DNA of 46,706 nucleotides from JBOHTO01 sp050733695 (GTDB lineage: Bacteria > Gemmatimonadota > Gemmatimonadetes > Gemmatimonadales > Gemmatimonadaceae): contig JBOHTO010000138.1 of NCBI GenBank assembly GCA_050733695.1, forward strand, positions 1-46,706, in the 5' to 3' direction. Under the pieces are notes generated by a model. The model was not told where the DNA came from and did not search any database. It saw only the letters and a list, made by a program, of their open reading frames with translations. This document shows positions 16,818-24,452 of this stretch, in pieces (the first letter of the stretch is position 1; each line of letters begins with the position of its first letter). The translations under genes and the position numbers were made by a program.

Positions 16818-18586
16818 CGACACCAGTCGCTCCATCGCCGGGCGCGGCGTCACGACGGCCGCAGCCGGCCCGGCGGAATGGCCCGGCCGATGGAGTTCGT
16901 GCGGCGGTCTGGAGCAGGGAGCGAACAGGCACCGCGCTGATTGCCGTTCCGGTGCTTCTCGTCCTCGTGTGGTCAGTTGTGCTTCCCAACGTTTCGGTGA
17001 TCGCAGGCAGCTTCGGGAGCGGCCTGGAATACTGGCGAGCGTTCATCGCGAGCCCGGCGGATCGCGAGGCGTTGTACACGACGCTCGTGATATCGCTGGG
17101 CTCCGTCGTCGCTGCGACAATCATCGGCATTCCGCTCGCGTTCCTCCTCGCGCGATTCGAGTTTCGCGGAAGGCGTGCGCTGGGCGTGATGGCGACGTTG
17201 CCGGCGGCACTGCCTCCTCTCGTCGGCGTCGTCGCCTTTCTCTTTCTCTACGGTGAGAGTGGTGTGGTAACGCGGGTCGTGCAGCGCCTCCTCGGACTCG
17301 AGAGCGCGCCGTGGTCGCTCACCGGGGTGCCCGCGATCATCTTCGTACACGCATACACGATGTACGTGTACGTCTTCCTCTTCGTCTCGGCGGGCCTCGA
17401 GCGGATGGACAGCTCGCTCGACGAGGCCGCGGCGGGCCTCGGCGCCTCGCGAACGCTTCGGCTGCGACGGGTCACGCTCCCGCTGTTGACGCCCGCCATC
17501 ACCGGCTCGATGCTGCTCGTCTTCATGAGCTCACTCGGGTCGTTCTCAGCTCCCTACGTGTTCGGGGGCGGGATTCGCGTGCTCTCGACCCAGATCGTCG
17601 CCTCCAGGCTCAACGGCGCATTCGGACTCGCACTCGTCGAGACGACGGTGCTGGCCGCGAGCGCAATCGCGGCACTCGCCCTTCTGCGCTGGCTGGAGCG
17701 GCGGCGTCCGTATGCGATGACGGGAAAGGGAGCGGTTACCCGCGTGCCGATCACATCGCGAGCGGCGCGCGTCGCGGGCCCGGCGATCGCCACCGTGCTT
17801 GTGGTGCTGCTCATCCTTCCGCATGCCATGGTGTTCCTCGTATCCTTCGCGCGTGACGGAAGCTGGACGACACAGTTGCTGCCCACGGATTATACGCTCG
17901 ACAACTTCCGGCGACTTGCCACCGACAGCGCTCTCTGGGTTCCAATCCGGAACAGTCTCGCGATGGCGACGCTGGCGACGGCAGCGAACGTGGTCATCTG
18001 CTCGCTCGCTGCCTACCTCATCGTACTCCGCCGATTCAGCGGCCGGCGATTGCTCGAGCTGCTCGTCGCACTTCCGTGGGCGATCCCGGCGACCGCGATC
18101 GCGATCGGGCTCGCTTCCACTTTCGACCGCCACGACATCCTGACGGGGCGGGTACTGCTCATCGGCACGTTCTGGATACTGCCGCTCGCCTATTTCGTGC
18201 GCGGCATTCCGCTCGTGGCAACCGCCGTCGAGGGTTCGCTCCACCAGATGGATCCATCGCTCGAAGATGCTGCGCGTGGTCTTGGGGGATCCTGGTTGCT
18301 CACAATGCGGCGCGTGATTCTCCCCGCTGCGCGGCCGGGGCTTGTCGCGGGAGCGATGCTCGCCGCCGTGACGGCCGTGGGTGAGTTCGTAGCGAGCATC
18401 GTTCTGTACACCCATGCCAACAGGCCGATATCGGTCGAGATACTCGCGCAACTGCGCGGCTTCGCCTTCGGAACAGCGGCGGCGTACAGTGTTCTGCTCA
18501 TCCTGCTCGTGCTCGGGATCACTATCGTCGCGCGGCTGGGCGGAACCCGCCGGGCGCGCGCTGGCGCGGCGGCGCTCGCGGCGTGA
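16814..18586 (+). CDS. ABC importer permease, two fused halves (FbpB-like)
   Basis: 590 residues with about 12 predicted membrane helices. It contains two copies of the BPD-type permease domain, each with an EAA loop that contacts the ATPase: DEAAAGLGASRTLRLRRVTLP (residues around 200) and EDAARGLGGSWLLTMRRVILP (around 490). The fused arrangement is typical of FbpB and related Fe3+-class importers. An N-terminal cytosolic tail of about 35 residues is Pro/Arg-rich. The GTG start overlaps the ATPase stop, and its stop overlaps the hybrid kinase start, so transport and signalling genes are physically coupled. Substrate is uncertain (see the binding protein). Confidence 0.92.
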   Translation: MTTPVAPSPGAASRRPQPARRNGPADGVRAAVWSRERTGTALIAVPVLLVLVWSVVLPNVSVIAGSFGSGLEYWRAFIASPADREALYTTLVISLGSVVAATIIGIPLAFLLARFEFRGRRALGVMATLPAALPPLVGVVAFLFLYGESGVVTRVVQRLLGLESAPWSLTGVPAIIFVHAYTMYVYVFLFVSAGLERMDSSLDEAAAGLGASRTLRLRRVTLPLLTPAITGSMLLVFMSSLGSFSAPYVFGGGIRVLSTQIVASRLNGAFGLALVETTVLAASAIAALALLRWLERRRPYAMTGKGAVTRVPITSRAARVAGPAIATVLVVLLILPHAMVFLVSFARDGSWTTQLLPTDYTLDNFRRLATDSALWVPIRNSLAMATLATAANVVICSLAAYLIVLRRFSGRRLLELLVALPWAIPATAIAIGLASTFDRHDILTGRVLLIGTFWILPLAYFVRGIPLVATAVEGSLHQMDPSLEDAARGLGGSWLLTMRRVILPAARPGLVAGAMLAAVTAVGEFVASIVLYTHANRPISVEILAQLRGFAFGTAAAYSVLLILLVLGITIVARLGGTRRARAGAAALAA

Positions 18587-20193
18587 TCAACGTCGACGAG
18601 ATCACGTCGATCATCGACCTGATTCCGGATGCTGTGCGCACGTTCGACACGGGCGGCCTGATCGTGCGCGCCAACGCCCGGGCCCGGAACGACTACGACA
18701 CGCTCGGCATCGCGACGCTGGGTGATCTGTGGACGGTCTCTCACCCGCGCACACTTGCGGGAGCGATAGTGACACTCGACGAACATCCGGTGGCGCGGGC
18801 GCTGCGGGGGGAGGATGTGCGCAACAAGCCTCTCGCAGTCCGCCGCGGCGGAGCGAGCGCCCCGGAAGTTGCCGAGTTCAGTGCGAGTCCGTTGCGCGAT
18901 GGAGCGGGACGGATAGCTGGAGCCGTGGCGGTGGAACGCGATGTCACCGAACGAATTCGACTCGCGCATGAGGTCGAGGAGCAGGTGCGTCGTTCGGCCG
19001 CGCTCTACGAACGGGTCTCGACCGAGGCCGGTCGGCTCGAGCGAATGGTCCAGGCCCGAACCGACGAGCTCCGCGCGCTGGAGGAGGCGCGTGCGCGCGA
19101 GGGACGTCTCGCCGCCCTGGGCCAGCTCGCGGCTGGTGTCATGCATGACGTCAACAACGCGCTCAACCCCATAGTTGCGGCTTCGTACCTGCTTTCCGTG
19201 CATGCCAACGATCCCGTCGCCGTCAGGGATTATGCGACCCGAATAGCCAGAGCGGCGGAAACAGGCGCGGCCACGGCTGTTCGCGTTGGCCGATTCATCA
19301 GGCAGGAGCCGCTGCCGGCCGGGGACGAGGAACTGGTCGATCTCTCCACGATCACCGATGAGGTGATCGCGATGACGAGGCCACTCTGGACCGAGCGTGC
19401 GCGCGGAAGCATACTGCTGGAACGGACATCGACGACCGGCGTGCTCCTCCGCGGCATTGCGGGCGAGCTGCGCGAGGCGCTGCTCAATCTTGTTCAGAAT
19501 GCGCTCGATGCCATGCGTCCGAATGGTGGAACGCTCGGCCTCGTCACGCGGATTCGTGGCGGGCGTGCGTGTGTGGAGGTGGTGGATTCGGGAACGGGAA
19601 TGACGCCCGAGGTTCGCGAACGCGCTTTCGAGCCCTTCTTCACGACCAAGGGGTACAGCGGCACCGGACTCGGTCTGTCCGAGGTGTACGGCATAGTGAA
19701 GAGACACCGCGGAGTCACCGAGATCGACTCCGTACCTGGTGCGGGGACAACAGTCCGCCTCCTCTTCCCGCTCGCACACGACGTGGAGCCGCCGCGTACG
19801 CCACTCCCGCACCCGCGAGTGATCCGCCGTATCCTCCTGGTGGAGGACAATGACGGCGGCCGGGAGCTCATGCATGCGCTGCTCGCGAGCGATGGGCACA
19901 CCGTCGAATCCGTTGCCACGATGGACGCCGCAGTCCGGCGACTCGGGCTACACGCCGCGGGAAACGCGAGCGACGTGGAGAACATGCCCTTCGACGTGCT
20001 GATCACCGATATCGGTCTCCCTGATGGCTCCGGCTTGGAGCTTGCCGAGCGCGCACGCAGGCGCTGGCCGGCGCTGCGTGTGGGGGTCGTCACGGGGTGG
20101 GAACTGCGGACGGCTACCGGTGACGTGCACTTCACCCTGCGCAAGCCGATCCATACGGCGGAGCTTCTCGCGCAGGTGGTGGCGGAGTCGTAG
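18583..20193 (+). CDS. Hybrid histidine kinase (PAS-HisKA-HATPase-REC)
   Basis: 536 residues. A PAS domain spans about residues 5-125 (ending AVERDVTERIRLAHEVEEQV), followed by a coiled coil. HisKA is of the NtrB-like type, with His188 in GVMHDVNNALNPI. HATPase carries NLVQNALDAM, DSGTGM and GTGLGLSEVYGIV. The C-terminal receiver has an acidic start (LLVEDND), phospho-Asp476 in ITDIGLPDGSG and Lys in LRKPI. The GTG start overlaps the permease stop. The position suggests it senses the state of the transporter or its substrate. An ANTAR regulator 58 bases downstream is a likely output partner. Confidence 0.92.
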   Translation: MINVDEITSIIDLIPDAVRTFDTGGLIVRANARARNDYDTLGIATLGDLWTVSHPRTLAGAIVTLDEHPVARALRGEDVRNKPLAVRRGGASAPEVAEFSASPLRDGAGRIAGAVAVERDVTERIRLAHEVEEQVRRSAALYERVSTEAGRLERMVQARTDELRALEEARAREGRLAALGQLAAGVMHDVNNALNPIVAASYLLSVHANDPVAVRDYATRIARAAETGAATAVRVGRFIRQEPLPAGDEELVDLSTITDEVIAMTRPLWTERARGSILLERTSTTGVLLRGIAGELREALLNLVQNALDAMRPNGGTLGLVTRIRGGRACVEVVDSGTGMTPEVRERAFEPFFTTKGYSGTGLGLSEVYGIVKRHRGVTEIDSVPGAGTTVRLLFPLAHDVEPPRTPLPHPRVIRRILLVEDNDGGRELMHALLASDGHTVESVATMDAAVRRLGLHAAGNASDVENMPFDVLITDIGLPDGSGLELAERARRRWPALRVGVVTGWELRTATGDVHFTLRKPIHTAELLAQVVAES

Positions 20194-20251
20194 TTTCGGG
20201 GGCGCTCGGTGCCTTGCGTCGCACACACCACCCCGTCACGCGAGTTCCTGG

Positions 20252-20869
20252 ATGACATCTCCAAACGGCATAAGGGTTCTGCTGGCGGAGGACGATGCAA
20301 CCGCACGCTCCGTGCTCGCCGACCTGCTCGCGACTCTCGGCCACACGGTCGTGTCGAGCGTCGCAACCGGGAGGGAGGCAATCGAGCGGACCACGGAGAA
20401 GCACCCCGACGTCGTGCTCCTCGATGTGCACATGCCCGACGGCTCCGGCATCGACGCGGCGGAAACCATCACGCGTGCCGCGCCGGGCATCGCCGTGGTT
20501 CTGTTCAGCGGTGACCAGAGCATCACTCTCAGCGAACGTGACATAGCCGCGACGGCAGCACTCGCGTTTCTTCCCAAGCCGACGCCGCCGAAGATGCTCG
20601 ACTCGACGATCCGGCTGGCCGTCGCCCGTGCCCGCGCTCTCGAGGAAGCGCGCCGGGACGCAACAAGTGCGCGTGAGGAACTCGAGAATCGCAAGATTGT
20701 CGAGCGGGCAAAGGGCATTCTCATGCGACGCACCGGGTCATCCGAGCACGAGGCGTACCGCATCCTGCAGCGGAGCAGCCAGGACCGATCCGTCCCGATG
20801 GTCCAGATTGCGAAGGCGGTGCTGGCGAGCGAGCCAGGCGCAGATGGTGGGGAGCAAACCCGCACGTAG
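20252..20869 (+). CDS. Response regulator with ANTAR RNA-binding domain
   Basis: 205 residues from ATG 20252. The receiver (residues 5-125) has the acidic pair in LAEDD, phospho-Asp58 in LLDVHMPDGSG and Lys109 in FLPKP. A short coiled coil (126-146) leads into an ANTAR domain (about 147-192) with the family pattern IVERAKGILMRRTG and EAYRILQRSSQ. ANTAR regulators bind paired hairpins in mRNA leaders and prevent termination, usually as phosphorylation-driven dimers. A longer in-frame start at 20024 lies inside the kinase gene and was rejected. Its target leader RNA is not obvious in this window. The upstream hybrid kinase is the probable phosphate donor. Confidence 0.93.
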   Translation: MTSPNGIRVLLAEDDATARSVLADLLATLGHTVVSSVATGREAIERTTEKHPDVVLLDVHMPDGSGIDAAETITRAAPGIAVVLFSGDQSITLSERDIAATAALAFLPKPTPPKMLDSTIRLAVARARALEEARRDATSAREELENRKIVERAKGILMRRTGSSEHEAYRILQRSSQDRSVPMVQIAKAVLASEPGADGGEQTRT

Positions 20870-20928
20870 GCGCCACACAGATCGAGTTCTGACGGGCGCG
20901 GGGCGGCGATGCCGGACTGGCCCCGCCA

Positions 20929-21066
20929 CTAACGCCTTCGCGAAACCGCTCGAAGAATCAGCCAACCAACGCCAGCCAGGATCGCCAGAACGATGACCCA
21001 GAACACCAGCATCCCGAGCATTCCACCGCCGCACATGGGGCACCACCCCTGCATACCCTGCATCAT
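20929..21066 (-). CDS. 45-residue membrane peptide with Cys/Met-rich N-terminus
   Basis: A small minus-strand gene starting at 21066 with a strong ribosome site (GGAGGAG, four bases before the ATG) and ending at TAG 20929. The protein begins MMQGMQGWCPMCGGGMLGM, giving five Met and two Cys (CPMC) in the first 20 residues, then one hydrophobic helix (LVFWVIVLAILAGVGWLIL) and an RRR tail that fixes the C-terminus inside. Similar short Met/Gly-rich one-helix proteins, often with an added SHOCT domain, sit next to copper and heavy-metal efflux genes; this one lacks SHOCT. It is divergent to the copper-related genes. A role in copper binding or pump accessory function is inference. Confidence 0.75.
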   Translation of the reverse strand: MMQGMQGWCPMCGGGMLGMLVFWVIVLAILAGVGWLILRAVSRRR

Positions 21067-21154
21067 GTCTCCTCCAAGGTTGCACCGATGCCGCAACTTC
21101 GTCGTTACCGGTTGAGCGCTTCGTGCGGTACACGCGCGCGATCCAGCACTGCTC

Positions 21155-21183
21155 TGGAACTTTCCAATCGATGGTGGTAACTA
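21155..21183 (+). promoter_or_regulatory. Candidate promoter/operator of the copper efflux locus
   Basis: A perfect palindrome, TGGAA-CT-TTCCA (21155-21166), overlaps a possible -35 (TGGAAC) that is 17 bases from TAACTA (21178-21183). The start codon of the secreted metal-binding-like protein follows seven bases later with no ribosome site, again suggesting a leaderless transcript. The palindrome is a plausible site for a metal regulator. Confidence 0.35.
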
Positions 21184-21190
21184 TAGTGCC

Positions 21191-21598
21191 ATGGCTCGGA
21201 TCCCGCGCGCGGTCGCGCTCGTCCCAGGATTGATCGCCCTGCAGCTCTCACTGCTGGGGGGAGGGAGCGGCTTCGTGTGCCCGATGGCAGGGCACGATGG
21301 ATCGCTGCGCCCGGACATCGCCGGCTCCAGCGCGGCATCCGTGGCGGAAATGGAGATGCCGGCACAGAGCGCGACATCGCTCGGCGGCGACTCCTCCAGC
21401 CCGGACGAGACGCCATGCGATCACCCGACGACGACGCAGTCGTGTCAGACGATGGCCCCTTGCGGCCCTGTGCTCGTCCTCGCCGCTGAAGAATCGAGCG
21501 GCATGATGCCTCCGGTCACGTCCCGCGTGATCGATGCACGCGTTCTCACGCCACCCTCGCAGAGCACACCGCCCGAGCTCCCCCCTCCGCGGGCGTAG
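21191..21598 (+). CDS. Secreted Cys/Met/His-rich protein, putative metal binder
   Basis: 135 residues. The signal peptide comprises ARIPRA followed by the hydrophobic VALVPGLIALQLSLLGGG. The mature part has candidate soft-metal ligands: FVCPMAGHDG, EMEMPAQ, PCDHPTTTQSCQTMAPCGP and SGMMPP. The C-terminus is Pro-rich. I recognise no family. Its place directly before a TolC-CusB-CusA set and divergent from a Met/Cys-rich membrane peptide suggests a role in periplasmic copper or silver handling, similar in concept to CopL- or CusF-like accessory proteins, although no sequence match to either is claimed. The reading frame's composition matches its neighbours. Confidence 0.65.
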   Translation: MARIPRAVALVPGLIALQLSLLGGGSGFVCPMAGHDGSLRPDIAGSSAASVAEMEMPAQSATSLGGDSSSPDETPCDHPTTTQSCQTMAPCGPVLVLAAEESSGMMPPVTSRVIDARVLTPPSQSTPPELPPPRA

Positions 21599-21608
21599 TC
21601 CAGTTCAC

Positions 21609-21628
21609 ACGCCGTAACCATCCGGCGT
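21609..21628 (+). terminator. Hairpin between the secreted protein and the TolC gene
   Basis: ACGCCG and CGGCGT form a perfect 6-bp stem with an 8-base loop, 10 bases after the stop. There is no T-run. It could reduce read-through into the pump genes or stabilise the upstream mRNA. A poly-C tract (21688-21697) lies further on in the same 148-base gap. Confidence 0.35.
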
Positions 21629-21746
21629 CTGTCGGCCCGACCAGCTTCCGGCACACAAGCCGGCTGGCAGCCACTCACGTCGCGTAGGCCCCCCCCCACC
21701 CCCCGCGGGCCGGCGCCGTGCCAACACTGGACTTCGGCAGGGATTC

Positions 21747-23150
21747 ATGCACAACGCACACTCGTCATCCGAGCAGGTGACGCTCCTCCGTGCACGGAAA
21801 TATCCGTCCGGACTGTTTGCGATCGCGCTCATGGTCGCGCTGGCGATCATCGAACTCGTCAGTGCGCGCCCGCTCCGGGCGCAGACGTCAGCTCGCGACA
21901 GCGCGGATCTCGCGTCGCTCGTCGCCACAGCGATGGAGGTGAACCCGAGGGTGACCGCGGCGCGCCGGCGTGCAGATGCGGCGGGTGCCCGGATCGCACC
22001 CGCAGGCGCGCGGCCCGATCCGATGCTCATGGCCGGCATTCAGAACTTTCCGATCGCCGACCCGGGCTTCGATGATTTCATGACCATGAAGATGGTCGGC
22101 ATCGGCCAGACGATCCCGTATCCCGGCAAGCTCTCACTCCGCCAGCGCGCGGCCCGGTACGAGGCCGCCGCCGCGAACGTCATGCTCGAGAGCGTGAGGC
22201 TCGATGTGGAGGCGGAGGTGGAGCACGCGTACTACGAGCTTGCCTTTCTGGATCGTGCCCTCGACATCGTCGATCGCAATCGCGCGCTACTCATCGACTT
22301 CATGAAGGTAGCCGAGGCCCGCTACGCAGTGGGTACGGCGGGGCAGCAGGATGTGCTCCGGGTTCACGTGGAAGCGGCGCGGCTGGGCGAGGAGGCGGTG
22401 GTGCTCATCGAGCAGCGGCGCGCGGTGCTGGCGCGACTCAATGCCCTGCTCGACCGTGCGACCAACACGCCTGTGCCCGACCCATCGATACCGCGCCGTA
22501 TAGCCCGGGCCGCGGTCGCCGATTCGATCAGCGCGGTGCGCTTCGTCTCCCCGGTGCTCGGCGCGCGTGCCGCCGGCTCGCCACTCCCGGCGGTCGAGGT
22601 GTTGCAACTCGCGGTCGTTCGGCAGAATCCGGAGTTACGGGCGCAGGCGGCGATGATCGCCGCGCAGGCCGCGCGGCTGGAGCTGGCGCGCAAGGAGCAT
22701 CTCCCCGACTTCGACGTATCGCTCTCCTACGGGCAGCGCGACGGCTTCTCTGACATGGTTTCGGCGGTGGTAGCGATCCCGATCCCGATCCAGCGGCGCA
22801 GCAAGCAGGATCAGCTCGTTGCGGAGGCGAGTGCGGAGCTCGCCGCACTGGAATCGGAGCGCCACGCAAAGGCGAACACGCTACGCGCCGAGGTCGCGCG
22901 GCTGCATGCGAATCTGGAGCGCGACCGTGCACAACTCGCTCTCTACGTCAGGGCGATCATTCCGCAAGGACGAGCCGCGCTGTCATCGGCGACGGGTGCC
23001 TATCAGGTGGGACGCGCCGACTATCTCACGCTCCTCGACAATCAGGCCACGCTGTTCAACTACGAGACGAGTTACTACCGCGTCCTCACGGATTTCGCGA
23101 AGACATTGGCCGAGCTGGAACAAACCGTCGGCCAGGAGGTCCTGCCATGA
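21747..23150 (+). CDS. TolC-family outer-membrane channel of a copper-type RND pump
   Basis: 467 residues with a signal peptide (hydrophobic LFAIALMVALAIIELVSA, then ARPLRAQ). The body is the long alpha-helical TolC/CusC repeat: LVATAMEVNPRVTAARRRADAAGARI, then ELAFLDRALDIVDRNRALL, with the second half starting at VEVLQLAVVRQNPELRAQ. No Cys follows the signal, so it is probably not lipidated as CusC is. It forms the outer-membrane exit for the adaptor and pump encoded next, with which it overlaps by ATGA. A ribosome-like CAGGGA lies just upstream of the ATG. The neighbouring pump type suggests Cu(I)/Ag(I) export. Confidence 0.92.
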   Translation: MHNAHSSSEQVTLLRARKYPSGLFAIALMVALAIIELVSARPLRAQTSARDSADLASLVATAMEVNPRVTAARRRADAAGARIAPAGARPDPMLMAGIQNFPIADPGFDDFMTMKMVGIGQTIPYPGKLSLRQRAARYEAAAANVMLESVRLDVEAEVEHAYYELAFLDRALDIVDRNRALLIDFMKVAEARYAVGTAGQQDVLRVHVEAARLGEEAVVLIEQRRAVLARLNALLDRATNTPVPDPSIPRRIARAAVADSISAVRFVSPVLGARAAGSPLPAVEVLQLAVVRQNPELRAQAAMIAAQAARLELARKEHLPDFDVSLSYGQRDGFSDMVSAVVAIPIPIQRRSKQDQLVAEASAELAALESERHAKANTLRAEVARLHANLERDRAQLALYVRAIIPQGRAALSSATGAYQVGRADYLTLLDNQATLFNYETSYYRVLTDFAKTLAELEQTVGQEVLP

Positions 23151-24445
23151 GCTGGAACGATGGGATCAACAGAATGACCACCCGAACTCGGCGCGGCATT
23201 CTGATCGGCATCACGATCGTGCTGCTGGCCGGTGGAACGTGGGCGATCGCAGCGAATATCCGCGACGACGAGCGCGCGGGCGGCGAAGCGGCGGCCACCA
23301 CGAATGGCATGGCTGGAATGGAAGGGATGCAGATGGAATCGGGTTCCACCGTCCGCCTCACAGCCAGCGAGATGCGACAGTTCGGAGTCACGTTCGGCTC
23401 CGTGGAGCAGCGAATGCTCGAATCAGAGGTTCGTACTGTTGGGATCGTCAACTTCGACGAGACGCGCATCGCGCAGGTAACTCCCAGGTTCGGTGGCTAC
23501 GCGGAGGAGCTCTACGTGAACTCCACGGGCCAGCCGGTCCGGCGCGGACAGCCGCTGCTCGCGGTCTATTCGCCCGAGCTCGTAGCGGCGCAGGAAGAGT
23601 TGCTCGTGGCTCGGCGCCTGGATCGCACGCTCGACGAGAGCGCTGTGCCGGGAATTCCCGAAGGATCTTCCAACCTTCTGGAGGCAGCCACGCGACGGCT
23701 CCGGCTGTGGGACATTTCGGAGCGGCAGATCCAGGAGATCCTGCGCACGGGTGAAGTCCGCCGAACGCTCACGCTCTTCGCGCCGGTTTCCGGAATAGTG
23801 ATGGAGAAGAACATTGTCGAGGGAGAGGCGTTCCAGTCGGGCGACATGCTGTATACAATCGCCAATCTCTCGGAGGTGTGGGTCGAGGTGGAGTTGCGGG
23901 AAGGCGAGGCGCGGAGTGTACGCGAGGGCACGGCCGCCACGATCGATGTCGCGGCATATCCGGGCCAGCCGTTCAAGGGGCGGGTGGAGTACGTCTACCC
24001 GACGCTCGACGCCGCATCGCGCACTATCAAGGCGCGCATCGCGGTCGCGAACTCCGAAGGGCGGCTCAAGCCCGGAATGTTCGCGACCGTGCATCTCTCC
24101 ACCCCTGCGCGGCGCGCACTCACGGTGCCGGCGACGGCCGTGGTGCGCACCGGCGAAAGCGCCATCGTCTTCGTCGACATGGGTGGCGGCCAGCTCATGC
24201 CTCAGGAGATCGAGCCGGGGTTCGTGGCGGGCGATTTCATCGAAGTGCTCTCGGGCGTCGAGCCGGGACAGCGAGTGGTCACATCTGCGCAATTCCTCCT
24301 CGATTCCGAGTCGAACCTTGCCCAGGTAATGAAGTCCATGCTGGGACAGATGGGCAGCGCCGACATGGGTAGCATGGAAGGCATGGACATGGGCGACGAC
24401 ATGGAAGGGATGGAGATGCCTGCCGTCCCGCCAGAGAAGAGGTAA
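23147..24445 (+). CDS. cusB: CusB-like periplasmic adaptor of the RND pump
   Basis: 432 residues. An N-terminal membrane anchor (ILIGITIVLLAGGTWAIA) is followed by a Met-rich segment (NGMAGMEGMQMESG), a barrel-sandwich hybrid/lipoyl part (VTPRFGGYAEELYVNSTGQPVRRGQPLL, PVSGIVMEKNIVEGEAF), a beta-barrel (VWVEVELREGEARSV) and a membrane-proximal domain. The C-terminal 45 residues are again Met/Asp/Gly-rich (MGSMEGMDMGDDMEGMEM). Methionines bind Cu(I)/Ag(I) in CusB and CusF, so both tails probably help capture metal. ATG 23147 overlaps the TolC stop; a second ATG at 23174 would also keep the anchor. CusA follows after seven bases. Confidence 0.93.
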   Translation: MSWNDGINRMTTRTRRGILIGITIVLLAGGTWAIAANIRDDERAGGEAAATTNGMAGMEGMQMESGSTVRLTASEMRQFGVTFGSVEQRMLESEVRTVGIVNFDETRIAQVTPRFGGYAEELYVNSTGQPVRRGQPLLAVYSPELVAAQEELLVARRLDRTLDESAVPGIPEGSSNLLEAATRRLRLWDISERQIQEILRTGEVRRTLTLFAPVSGIVMEKNIVEGEAFQSGDMLYTIANLSEVWVEVELREGEARSVREGTAATIDVAAYPGQPFKGRVEYVYPTLDAASRTIKARIAVANSEGRLKPGMFATVHLSTPARRALTVPATAVVRTGESAIVFVDMGGGQLMPQEIEPGFVAGDFIEVLSGVEPGQRVVTSAQFLLDSESNLAQVMKSMLGQMGSADMGSMEGMDMGDDMEGMEMPAVPPEKR

Positions 24446-24452
24446 CCCGGCC

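Noticed and set aside
21688..21705. Poly-C tract as a phase-variation switch
   Set aside because: It lies between genes with no promoter spacing that slippage would obviously alter.
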